This document shows positions 11,099-21,615 of a DNA stretch of 64,000 nucleotides, piece after piece (within the stretch, counting starts at the first letter, position 1; each line of letters starts with the position of its first letter). The DNA lies in NCBI GenBank assembly GCA_945910005.1, contig OX246743.1, forward strand, positions 16,268,695-16,332,694, in the 5' to 3' direction. The DNA comes from Isoperla grammatica (taxonomy: Eukaryota; Arthropoda; Insecta; Plecoptera; Perlodidae). Under the pieces are notes generated by a model. The model was given only the letters and a program-made list of their open reading frames with translations, was not told the DNA's origin and did not search any database. Made by a program: the position numbers and the translations under genes.

Positions 11099-12147
11099 TA
11101 GTGATGTACGGGCGGAAATATTCCCCGACCCCATATAAATTCCCGAAAGTAGGGAATTTATGTTTTTTTTTTAAATGAAATCAATTCCCAGATGAATGTA
11201 TTCATCCCAGGACATTATACATAAGTAGTAGGCTTAGGCCTACAATAAACCCACTAGATACTGTTGTAAGTGGAGGGGGGGGGGGGGGGGGAGGGGGTCT
11301 CATGCTGGGCTTGCATTCTTGGAGGGGTTTGCAAGCTGGTGTTTCCCTGACAGAGTATACAGAACAACATTATTATTACATACAACTCATTCGTTTTGAT
11401 ATTTAGTTAAATTTTCTCTTGATGGCTGAATATGTCCGCTTATATAAGCTAAGTAGGTCCCTAAATGAAAGCGGCCCTTACATTTGTAAAACCGCAGATA
11501 ATATATTATACACTTATGACGTTTTCCAATGGGCTGCACTCAGTGCGCACTGGTGCGCTTATTATATTGTTGTGCACATAGGCGTGCGCACGGCCCAGGC
11601 CGGACCTAATGTAATGTGTCAACTTCGACCGCCATCGGAACGAAACGTGGCTCTATACGGGCCACACGATCCCATGGCACTGGAATGCGTCATCGCGTAC
11701 TAAAATCTATCTATCCATAAAAGTTAATGCATGTGCGAAATTGCTTCTGGCGGCTGGGGCTTCGGCCCAGACCCCAGTTGTACCGCGCCACCTCGTGCGG
11801 GGTCTAATGTTAGACACTGCGCACGCCTATGGTTGTGCATTGTTGTTTTAATCGTTGAAGGCGCACTCAGTGCGGTCCAGTGCGGCCATTGGAAAACGCC
11901 ATAAAATCCCTATCTGTCATAAAACAAACTAACTCATATTTTTAGATTGAAAATTAACTGTTAAGTAGCGTCAATAGAAATCATTACAAGCATTTTGTGA
12001 CACATCTTGTTTTTACTTGGAGCATTTACTTAGACCTTGCATTTATCATTGTAGCCTAAACATAAAAATTTCCGACTCTGGGGAATATTCCCAGGAATTT
12101 CCCGGGAATATTCCCCAAAATAAATTCCGGGAATTTATACATCACTG
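11099..12147. mobile_element. Non-autonomous hAT-like DNA element (1,049 bp) with 8-bp TSD
   Basis: Exact 8-bp direct repeats CTCATGAT lie at 11091-11098 and 12148-12155. The element starts TAGTGATGTA and ends TACATCACTG, whose complement is CAGTGATGTA. An 8-bp duplication and CAGTG-type ends are hallmarks of the hAT superfamily. Subterminal regions are rich in GGAATATTCC, CCCGGGAA and AATTCCCG blocks in both orientations, as in many hAT MITEs. No transposase frame is present. An open frame of 94 codons inside (11419-11703) crosses the boundary of a nested element and is not a gene. A 17-G run lies at 11275-11291. The right TSD ends 8 bp before a 29-bp tandem array. Confidence 0.85.
11514..11905. 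mobile_element. Nested terminal-inverted-repeat element, about 392 bp
   Basis: The left end TTATGACGTTTTCCAATGGG is mirrored at the right by CCATTGGAAAACGCCATAA. Further inward, GCACATAGGCGTGCGCA pairs with the TGCGCACGCCTATGGTTGTGC region, giving arms of about 85 bp with gaps. It lies wholly inside the hAT-like element at 11099-12147 and is therefore the younger insertion. No target duplication can be defined with confidence and there is no transposase. Confidence 0.72.
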
Positions 12148-12163
12148 CTCATGATTGAAATTT

Positions 12164-12890
12164 TAGAAACGCTTGCATTAACTGTGTAGTGTTTGAAACA
12201 CTTGCATTAACTGTGTTAGAAACACTTGCATTAACTGTGTAGTGTTTGAAACGCTTGCATTAACTTTGTAGTGTTAGAAACGCTTGCATTAACTGTGTAG
12301 TGTTTGAAACGCTTGCATTAACTTTGTAGTGTTAGAAACGCTTGCATTAACTGTGTAGGGTTTGAAACGCTTGCATTAACTTTGTAGTGTTAGAAACGCT
12401 TGCATTAACTGTGTAGTGTTTGAAACGCTTGCATTAACTGTGTAGTGTTTGAAACGCTTGCATTAACTGTGTAGTGTCTGAAACGCTTGCATTAACTGTG
12501 TAGTGTTTGAAACGCTTGCATTAACTTTGTAGTGTTAGAAACGCTTGCATTAACTGTGTAGTGTTTGAAACGCTTGCATTAACTGTGTAGTGTTTGAAAC
12601 GCTTGCATTAACTGTGTAGTGTCTGAAACGCTTGCATTAACTGTGTAGTGTTTTAAACGCTTGCATTAATTGTGTAGTGTTTGAAACGCTTGCATTAACT
12701 GTGTAGTGTTTGAAACGCTTGCATTAACTGTGTAGTGTCTGAAACGCTTGCATTAACTGTGTAGTGTTTGAAACGCTTGCATTAACTGTGTAGTGTTTGA
12801 AACGCTTGCATTAACTGTGTAGTGTTTGAAACGCTTGCATTAACTGTGTAGTGTTTGAAACGCTTGCATTAACTGTGTAGTGTTAGAAAC
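12164..12890. repeat. Minisatellite, 29-bp unit, about 25 copies
   Basis: The unit is GAAACGCTTGCATTAACTGT then GTAGTGTTT. Variants alternate TGTTTGAAAC, TGTTAGAAAC and TGTCTGAAAC, and ACTGTGTAG versus ACTTTGTAG, in a partly patterned order that hints at multi-unit duplication. There are no spacers between units, so it is not a CRISPR array. It begins 8 bp after the TSD of the hAT-like element. Confidence 0.95.
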
Positions 12891-14363
12891 CAAATTAATA
12901 GTTGATGCCACTATTTATTTTTGCTCACGAAAGAAAAAGAATAATTTCGCGTAGTTTTAAAATTGAAATTACCCCTTCGTCCTCATATAAAGAAAAAAAG
13001 AACTCATCCACTCTTCGTGTAGGTTTCCAGCCAATTACTAGTTTTAGAGGCAAATAATAAGAACGGCCAGAGGCGAAACGATCGAAATCGCGCTTCGCCC
13101 GTGAACTCTCTCTATCGCTCTTTACACCCGATGTTGTCGAACAAAGAAATAAAACTGAGTGTTATTCAAATGGGATCTCTTTCAGCGGGCAGGGGGGGGG
13201 GTTACCTTACCTCTCCCATGCAATTAATCCACCCAGCTGATTGGCTAAAGTAGACGATTGATTGACACCCAATCTTGCTCATACCGGCCGGGGTTCACCA
13301 CTCTTTGACCTTCCGCGTTGCCTTTCTCTTCATGCATCTATCTCAGCTGGGGGACGAGCTAGGGGGCCTAAGCATACCCCCTGAAGTCACAGCCTAAATG
13401 ATTGTACACAATGAGTCTAGGGGCAATATTAAGTATAAGGTTCATAAACATAATAATGTATTTATATAAACAATGTATCGATGAAGTTAGTAATCGTGTT
13501 TGGAGCAAATAATTAATATAACCAAATACTAAAATACATCCTCGAAGAATCCTGTGAAACTAATCACATTCATCTAACTTGTACTCTAGCATGTTTTGTT
13601 TGTGCTGTTGTTGGAGAGGGGGTCACCCACACCCCCAATTGCATTGAACGCAAAGGTGGTTTCCTAACCATTCTATTATATATCTGGTGATAATCACACT
13701 ATAACCCTCACTTTTCCACCCTGGCTATGCTATTATACCATTAGCCACTATAATTGCCATGATAATGATGAGGTTTACTGTACCACCGTACGGTAGGTAT
13801 AATCCGTGTGTATTGCCACTGTCAACTGCATATCTAGATGGTGAAATACATATCTACAGGGGATGGGATGAAAGAAACACATGCATTTCAAAACAAGGTT
13901 TTGTCTCAATTATTACCTTTTCAATTTCATCAAGTTCATCATTCGAATCACAGATGAAAAATAAACAAACAAAATTGAGATCCTTCCTATAAAACGTTGG
14001 GCGAGCGCCGGAGGAAATTTGAGCGGAGATTGAGAAATGTCCGTTTTCAATTACGTAGATGATGTTCTAAAGAAGGTACAGGAAAAAACAAAATTGGTTT
14101 AGTATTTTTCTAAAACGTAGCTTGTTCAGATTGTTATTTACAGAGCTCACAAAAAGTGTGATTTTGTTTGTATTACAATGTCGATTTTGCTACACTCACA
14201 AACCCAGCATAAGTATGTGACAGTTAGACAGTACTGGGTTATCACTAGTCATAGCTAAAGATGCGTATTTTTAGCATTAATTTGCTCTACATAAGTTAGC
14301 ATTAATTAATTATTTTAAATTTTGCATTTTGTAGCATCCATGTATCTAGACTCAAAATGTGAA
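12891..14363. other. No gene seen; mixed unique sequence
   Basis: Contains a 10-G run at 13192-13201. I recognise no domain in the one 77-codon frame (13759-13992), no inverted-repeat element and no RNA gene. Confidence 0.5.
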
Positions 14364-14668
<305 letters not shown>

Positions 14669-14867
14669 AGCTGTCTGGTACATCGTTATATACCAAATTT
14701 TCCAGATTCTTAGTATTCATTCGTGCCTAAAATTATGTCCAGCAAAACGAACCAAAGTTTTCATTAAATTTTCCATTAAACAAATCCTTTATGTATGCGT
14801 GTATCCAATGTAAACAAAGCCATTTCGGTAAATGTATATTGTTTGTCCAGTCTAGTCCAGTCCACTT

Positions 14868-15517
14868 GTTAGCTGGAGCGGAACCGTATGTCTGTTGGTG
14901 CAGGAGGTTTGTGGGATGGGACCGTGTGCAAGTCTTGTTAGCTGGAGCGTAACCGTATGTCTGTTGGTGCAGGAGGTTTGTGGGATGGGATGGGACCGTG
15001 TGCAAGTCTTGTTAGCTGGAGCGGAACCGTATGTCTGTTGGTGCAGGAGGTTTGTGGGATGGGATGGGACCGTGTGCAAGTCTTGTTAGCTGGAGCGGAA
15101 CCGTATGTCTGTTGGTGCAGGAGGTTTGTGGGATGGGACCGTGTGCAAGTCTTGTTAGCTGGAGCGGAACCGTATGTCTGTTGGTGCAGGAGGTTTGTGG
15201 GATGGGACCGTGTGCAAGTCTTGTTAGCTGGAGCGGAACCGTATGTCTGTTGGTGCAGGAGGTTTGTGGGATGAGATGGGACCGTGTGCAAGTCTTGTTA
15301 GCTGGAGCGGAACCGTATGTCTGTTGGTGCAGGAGGTTTGTGGGATGGGATGGGACCGTGTGCAAGTCTTGTTAGCTGGAGCGGAACCGTATGTCTGTTG
15401 GTGCAGGAGGTTTGTGGGATGGGATGGGACCGTGTGCAAGTCTTGTTAGCTGGAGCGGAACCGTATGTCTGTTGGTGCAGGAGGTTTGTGGGATGGGATG
15501 GAACCGTGTGCAAGTCT
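14868..15517. repeat. Minisatellite, 69/74-bp unit, 9 copies
   Basis: Units start GTTAGCTGGAGCGGAACCGT at about 14868, 14937, 15011, 15085, 15154, 15223, 15297, 15371 and 15445. The 5-bp length difference is one or two copies of GGGAT before GGACCGTG. Frames on both strands stay open in patches because of the sequence, not because of selection that I can see. Confidence 0.95.
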
Positions 15518-17194
15518 TGCTCGACCAAGTTTCACCCATCAACGAATCCCGCACAACCTATTTCGATCTCATGCCGCCCTGTTAATGATATAACGTTCAG
15601 TCTTGTGAAAGTGTCTTCCATGTTCCAAATTACTAAAAACATAAACTTTGATATACATATATATTTCATACACCTGTTTCCAAAATAAATAATGTAATGG
15701 GGTAGTTAGCCACCAATATTACTGTTTGCTATCATCGGCTTGCCAGAACTGTTATCTTCAACTGTTTGGAAATACTACATTCTCTTAATCTTGACTGTAT
15801 TATATTTTGATTTTATATTTAATTTTAAATGTATATAACATTTATTCTAATTTTTTACTGTTCAATGTTGTTTTGTTGGAATGTTATTTTGTTCAGTGTT
15901 TTTATGATTGTGTCATATATGCTAGTCGTATTTATTGTCCCCCTTTGTGAATCAAATAGGATGGACACAAAATACATAAATAAAATACTAGAATGAAATG
16001 TCTATTCGTGAAAGATCGCAATTTTCTCTTTTTCATTTCCTGTTTAAAAATGTGTACCGTGACCCCTCGCATTGTAGGCTACAGGATATTCGAAGTTAAT
16101 TATTTCTGGCCATGTATATATACCTCTACGTGTTTTTCGTTTAGGCTAATCTAAGTTTTATGGCAACGAGGAATCGTGATGCAGTTAATGGGACGATTAG
16201 TGTGGAGTAATACCAACCCGCCCTCGTGGAAAAAATAAATAAAAATAATTCGCTAGTTGGTTGGTATCGTAGAATCTTTTCGTTCCCATGAGATTGCGTC
16301 GGCTTGAATCGATCGCCAGAGAGGTTTGTAATTGTTTGCGTTGTGAATACGAGACTACTACAACTAAAACATGCGTAATAATAAACTTATTAGTAACTAC
16401 TATTGTCGTGTGTATAATGCATATTGCCAGATCCTTATTACAATCTATGCCTATATAGTATCAGCTATATAATACTATCACTCAGGTATAATACGGACTA
16501 CTGACACACATAATACTTGAATAATGATCTTGACAAAGCTGTATACGAGAAGAGAAATACTTTGAAATATTTATACAGATTTTAAATGAAATAAATATAA
16601 ATATGGTATACGATTGAAAAAGTAAATATGCTTTTCAAAGGAATGAACAAATGACCTGCAAGATGTGAACACGAGCAGCAAACAGTAAGACAGGCTGAAA
16701 CATAGAAAATTACAAAATAAATAATAAGTAAGACTATGGGAAAATAAAAAAGAGTAAAGATTTAAAACATGGCTTGAATGTGACGTATTATACGAAAATT
16801 CTGTACCTCAACTGAATGTGTGGTGTGTTAACACCAACACGCACACGCATCCACTTTTATTCCCCCATGCATCCTGTATTGAATGTGATCCCGGACGTCT
16901 TCAGCTTTTTAGGCTGGGAGGAAAAACTCTAACGTAGACTATTGGAAATTCATTCATTTTATTGGTATTGACATGTGATGTCCGCCCGTTCCGCGCGTGT
17001 ATTACAAATACCATTACATCTGCCATATTTTACACGATCCGTGCAGGGGCAAAACACATCAAATGGGAATATGACTATGAATCATTCTACACGGACTATC
17101 GTTTTGGCTACATGCGTTTGTCTTCGACTTTGCGAGCTACAGGGCGGAATACGTAAACATGGACTGACTGGTACTGAAGTGACCAGCGCCCTGA
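15518..17194. other. No gene seen; contains a retroelement tail
   Basis: Unique AT-rich sequence apart from the T-rich tail at 15930-15988, listed separately. Two overlapping short frames at 16962-17247 have no recognisable domain. Confidence 0.5.
15930..15988 (+). mobile_element. Retroelement 3' tail, diverged copy
   Basis: The TATTTATTGTCCCCCTTTGT...AATAGGATGGACACA...AATAAATAAAA layout matches the better copies at 63598 and 31531. The central hairpin TCAGTTTTATAACTGA is deleted. The preceding 100 bp is T-rich, as in the other copies. Confidence 0.5.
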
Positions 17195-17251
17195 GTCGTT
17201 ACAAGAAGGCGATGAGCCAATCACTGCCTTGCATTCGCCTTCAGTAACGAC
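17195..17251. repeat. Hairpin-forming inverted repeat
   Basis: GTCGTTACAAGAAGGCGATG is mirrored by CATTCGCCTTCAGTAACGAC with two differences, around an 18-base loop. It may be the core of a small foldback element. No flanking duplication seen. Confidence 0.55.
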
Positions 17252-17683
17252 CAAAACTGGGGATTTAACTTATCGTCGCCCATACAGAATCGCCCTGCTG
17301 CTGCCCCACATCAGATATATAGCTTGAAACATCTGAGAATTCAAGTATCTTTAAAATTACATTTTCAAAAATGTTAGGAGTGATGTTGGGGTAGATATTA
17401 TCATGATATTCTCAGACAAATTTATTTTTCTATGATACAATTTGCCAATATCATAATATCTCAAATTGTCTAATTTTATTTATAAAAACGTAATACATTT
17501 CGAATTATTTATTTGAAGATATCCGTAAATCTTGATAGTATCTAGCCCCGTATAATTCCAAAATGTGGATATTGATCGAATGAACAAAATATATTTTTTT
17601 TATGCTCGCGTATTTTCTAGTAATCTGTATCGAAATTGTACCGAAATAAAATGAAAACAAACCAACCACCCTAATACACTCAT

Positions 17684-17754
17684 GGTCCGTCGATCCCCTG
17701 GCGGAGGTTCGGTAAACCTAGTTCGACGAGCCCCCGCCAGGGGATTTACGGACC
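17684..17754. repeat. Strong hairpin: 21-bp arms, 29-base loop
   Basis: The left arm at 17684-17704 (GGTCCGTCGATCCCCTGGCG plus G) pairs with 17734-17754 (CCGCCAGGGGATTTACGGAC plus C), with only two mismatches. The arms are GC-rich in AT-rich surroundings. The left start ATGGTCCGTCG is shared with a smaller hairpin at 21419-21467, and TTCCTACGAAA just after the right arm (17770) recurs at the end of the SINE at 41300. It is probably part of a dispersed element. Confidence 0.7.
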
Positions 17755-19000
17755 TGAGTGCTGGGCATTCCTACGAAACATTATCAATCCTCTGTTACGT
17801 AAGCCAGGGCACAGTTTGTTACCTATACACCCACTAGTTTTCGTTCGGTTCTTTATCGTTTGTGTGCTTGCATGGCTTTAGCTTATCGCTGTTTGACTTG
17901 CACCGCCTTGCTAAGTGTTAACACTAAACACGGCATAAACTGCTGGGCCCTTATCACGTCATGTTTACTTTCTTGTGGAGTCTGAACGTCATTTGACTGA
18001 CCATGCATATCGAACGGTTCGTGCATGCAACAGCTGAGAACCGTTTAGAATAGTGTATGCAACGGCAGCCATGCAACTATTGCACGTTGTTTGGTACTAC
18101 AAATGACTTGATAAAAAACACAAAAGAAATTAATTTTTACATTCTAATAAATTTCTTTTACCACCTTAGGAGCTCTATTTCTCACTAAAAACAGAGCTCT
18201 TTAGGAGGTTGTATGGTGTTCAAAGGACTTGAGCTCCTTTTAGCACCCTAGAGAAGTCATCTACATCCTTAGGAGCTCCTTTTTCCACCAGACAGGAAAA
18301 TAATGCTACACACAACAAAAAGTGAGAACCGTACTAATAATAATTTGAGTTCGAAAGAGCTGAATACTGTTAAAAAAAAAAACGTGTTATAATTTTCAGG
18401 GTTGGTATTTCCAATTTACTAATTTTAATTTACAAATTAAATTCTTTCTTTCTACGAAACCAAAATAATAGATTCAGATTCTCAGTTTTTCCTTGTGATG
18501 TGTGTATAGCATTATTGAGATGTGATTCAAAACCCGGTAATTTCACGCAGTTTTAATATTAATTGGAGGTAGGTATAGCTTTCCTGGAATATCCGTAAAG
18601 AGCCATAGGCCATTCTTCGTGGAGAGCTTCTGCAGGATCTGGTTTCTAACCAAAACCCCCATTGATTTTGCGTTGTTGTTAGCGGCTTTCATCATTTATC
18701 ACCATCAATCGTAGCTGGGCTCCCATTCATCCTGCCTAGATCGTATATACAGTACAGTCTACACTACCTTGCCGCTGTTACGAGAATTAAAAACGAAATA
18801 ACTCTTTCTAGGTAGGTGTCTTCTGCATTGAGCGAGTGTACCAATTATGCGAGTAGCATTATTATGTCACCGCGCGGTCCCACCCCCTCTGTACATGACG
18901 AAATAAAGCAAGAGATTGCGAGTAACTATTTCGGTCTGGAGAGCGCCCAGGTTGTTGGGGAGGGGGGGGGGGGGGGGGGGGCTGCACGTGTGGAGAGAGA
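17755..19000. other. No gene seen; GAGCTC-rich patch and poly-G
   Basis: Between 18165 and 18295 the words GGAGCTC and GAGCTCC recur in both orientations, making imperfect inverted repeats (TTAGGAGCTCTATTT against ACAGAGCTCTTTAGGAGG). A run of 20 G is at 18962-18981, just before the assembly gap. No coding region recognised. Confidence 0.5.
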
Positions 19001-19200
19001 NNNNNNNNNNNNNNNNNNNNNNNNNNNNNNNNNNNNNNNNNNNNNNNNNNNNNNNNNNNNNNNNNNNNNNNNNNNNNNNNNNNNNNNNNNNNNNNNNNNN
19101 NNNNNNNNNNNNNNNNNNNNNNNNNNNNNNNNNNNNNNNNNNNNNNNNNNNNNNNNNNNNNNNNNNNNNNNNNNNNNNNNNNNNNNNNNNNNNNNNNNNN
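19001..19200. other. Assembly gap, 200 N
   Basis: Exactly 200 unknown bases, probably a placeholder length. The left flank has a 20-G run and a GA-rich end, and the right begins AGGGGTTACGG, so the missing sequence is probably G-rich or a simple repeat. Any frame spanning the gap is meaningless. Confidence 0.99.
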
Positions 19201-19319
19201 AGGGGTTACGGAGGTTAAGTCACGTTGGATTGGGACAGACGGTTGGTGGGTGACCGCTCACTTGTGCCAATATTAGCGCTAGAATCCCTACTCGCGTTTT
19301 CTTTCAAGTGTTTGTCTGT

Positions 19320-19466
19320 CTGTAATAGGATTCAATCCCAGTATTCACTTTTGCGACTGAGGAAAACCTATGAAAAAAAAATCAGGAATGCCGGTATCCG
19401 TACTCGAACCAGCGACCACCCGAATTACGTGTTATAACCGCTGAACCAGCTCTATCGGTCATTCCA
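19320..19466 (-). mobile_element. tRNA-derived SINE, nearly complete, minus strand
   Basis: Read on the minus strand it starts GGAATGACCGATAGAGCTGG. It then has an A box TGGTTCAGCGGT (complement at 19438-19449) and a B box GGTTCGAGTAC (complement at 19400-19410). Next come CGGCATTCCTGATTTTTTTT and the body TTTTCCTCAGTCGCAAAAGT...TGGGATTGAATCC. The head matches 3976-4078 and the body matches 41300-41482, so it joins the two halves into one family. The acceptor ends do not pair, so it is not a functional tRNA gene. Confidence 0.8.
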
Positions 19467-21480
19467 CAAGCGACGCTACGCCACTGGTTCGTCTTTATTA
19501 ATCTCTTTAAATCACAGTTGACATATCCTGTCTTGTTTTGTTATGCAATTGCCCGACTCCCTTTCAGCAGCATCGGGCATGTTCTGAAAACAACACGTTG
19601 CACGTTATTCATTATACATTCACTCTCAGACATACTGAATGCAATTACAAAACATATCATTTGCAAGTTTGCTTCTTTCGGTTACTAAATCTGAGAAAAT
19701 ACTGCCGAGTGGTGGATTTAATTGGTCCACATTTTCGCAGCGTTGCCGATTATGTAATCGGTCTGAGTGTCTGACTGTCTACCTGTTGAGTTGCGCAATG
19801 AAAGACACGCACGGCAACGTTGCACTTTGCTGGGTGGCGTATACTACACACTCAAATGCCAAACTTCTTTATTACAGTCATTTTGATGGGAGCTTAATTA
19901 ATTTAAATGATATCTAACTAAATGCAAGGACAAGTTTCACTGATGTCGGACTGGAATTTAAAATTTCTGTAAAAATAAAATACACAAGTTATCGCACAAA
20001 ATGTGTGCTCGACTGCTCGTTCCAATTTCAAAAACTGAATTTCAGTGGGGAATAGTATGTTCCTCGTTGCTTTGATTTGTTCTCCTATTTGCGGCCTCAA
20101 TTGTTTGTATAACGTTTCGTGAATATAGGTGGTGCGGACATTTTCGTGTTGGCGGGAAAACAGTGATGGTTGTGATGACGATGTTAGATGTTAACTGGCC
20201 TGTGCGGACAAGACCAAGCCACAGGCGACTATTGAAGAGTTTACTGTATACGGCTGAATGCTGAACAGTGTGCAGTGGGGTATTTGAGCTGAAACGTGAT
20301 TGAATGAAAGATGGCACAATCGAACATGTTCCTCTTGCCACGGGGCGAATACCGGTCATCTACTTCAAGAACTAAGGGCTGGAATTGCAAGGTCAAAGTT
20401 ACATATTTCCGTATCGTTCTTACACGGCAAACAAGGCTGATTATTTATTGATATTGTTTCGAGATACAATATTTTCGTAACGATAATTCCTATGTAATGT
20501 TGCTTTTATTATATATCCTGTTGAACGTGATGCCAATCGTCCAATATGTGAGTGTGGACGGTTGGGGGACGGGATTGCGACATTCCGTCCAAATGTTATG
20601 AGGTGTCTAGGTTGTGTGCGGTCAGTACTTTATACATACAACATACTGTATATCACATATTTAGATTGGTGTGTGAGGGGGGGGGGATTATAACCATTGA
20701 AATACGTCAGCTTTAAACACCTCCGAGAAGTAATCTTCGGTTTGAGCGTAGCACCAGAGGGGAAACATCTTGGAAATTGTATCTGCTACAGATTCCCAGA
20801 AGACAGCTTTAGGCAGTGAACGAACATCTCCATAATAAAGCTATATATATAAATTGCATAGTTAAGAACTATACAAAAATGGATACTGTAATTATTTTCA
20901 AAATAGAAGTGATCAGTAATAGCTTTTCGCTGGTATATTTTCCCTCGACACGTTTATCTGGACCAAGCGGCCATTTTACATCATATGCGATCAACCGTTT
21001 GGTCACCCCATACCCCTTTGCTTATAAAAGCTTGCCAAACGGGACTAAGGGATGAGCGGACACATTATATTCGACTCGTCGAGCATGAAGTGAGTTGTAT
21101 ATAGTCAAAAACGTTCTTTCAACAAGAATGTATATACTGCAGCATCACAGAAACTGCGAAATTGTTCATCATAATTCGGCGATGTTCAAACTTTCTAGCT
21201 AGGCCAAGGGCCAGAAGTGTTGTGCAAGCAACACAACAATAAGTGGGCCTTAATAATGTTGTAATTTAATTTTGTGTAATTGCATAAGCGGTTTCAGAGT
21301 AGTAGTGCACTATTGTTGGACATCACATCACGGTTGCCGGAAGTAGTCACAGGCTTTTACAGTACCTGCCTACTATCTGAAATTATCATTTTCATAACAA
21401 ATGTTGCTATTTAAGTCGATGGTCCGTCGTTGTTAACTATTGTGGGTCACATCCTTCCGCGGACCATTGTTTGAACATCC
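19467..21480. other. No gene seen; unique sequence
   Basis: Open frames of up to 105 codons (20042-20359, minus) show no recognisable domain. A small hairpin, ATGGTCCG...CGGACCAT, at 21419-21467 precedes the SINE fragment. Confidence 0.45.
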
Positions 21481-21600
21481 CTAGGCAAATGCTGGGACTG
21501 AGTCATACTAACAACCCTCGGACATTCCTTCACAACTATCTTAACACCCTAATATACTGAAGAGGGGCTCATCAAGTAAAGCTGGTGTGCACCCTATAAG
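21481..21600 (+). mobile_element. SINE 3' body fragment
   Basis: CTAGGCAAATGCTGGGACTGAG, CAACCCTCGGACATTCCTTC and AACTATCTTAACACCCTAAT match the body at 41300-41482. The tRNA-like head is missing (5' truncation). The 70-bp satellite begins about 15 bp after its end. Confidence 0.7.
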
Positions 21601-21615
21601 AAGTACTTGGAATGG

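Noticed and set aside
11419..11703. 94-codon frame as a gene
   Set aside because: It crosses the boundary between the hAT-like element and its nested insertion and has no domain.
12164..12890. CRISPR-like regular repeats (29 bp)
   Set aside because: Units are directly adjacent with no unique spacers, and the organism is eukaryotic. The same holds for the 37-bp array at 51367.
18816..19253. 145-codon frame across the N gap
   Set aside because: It exists only because unknown bases were treated as open sequence.
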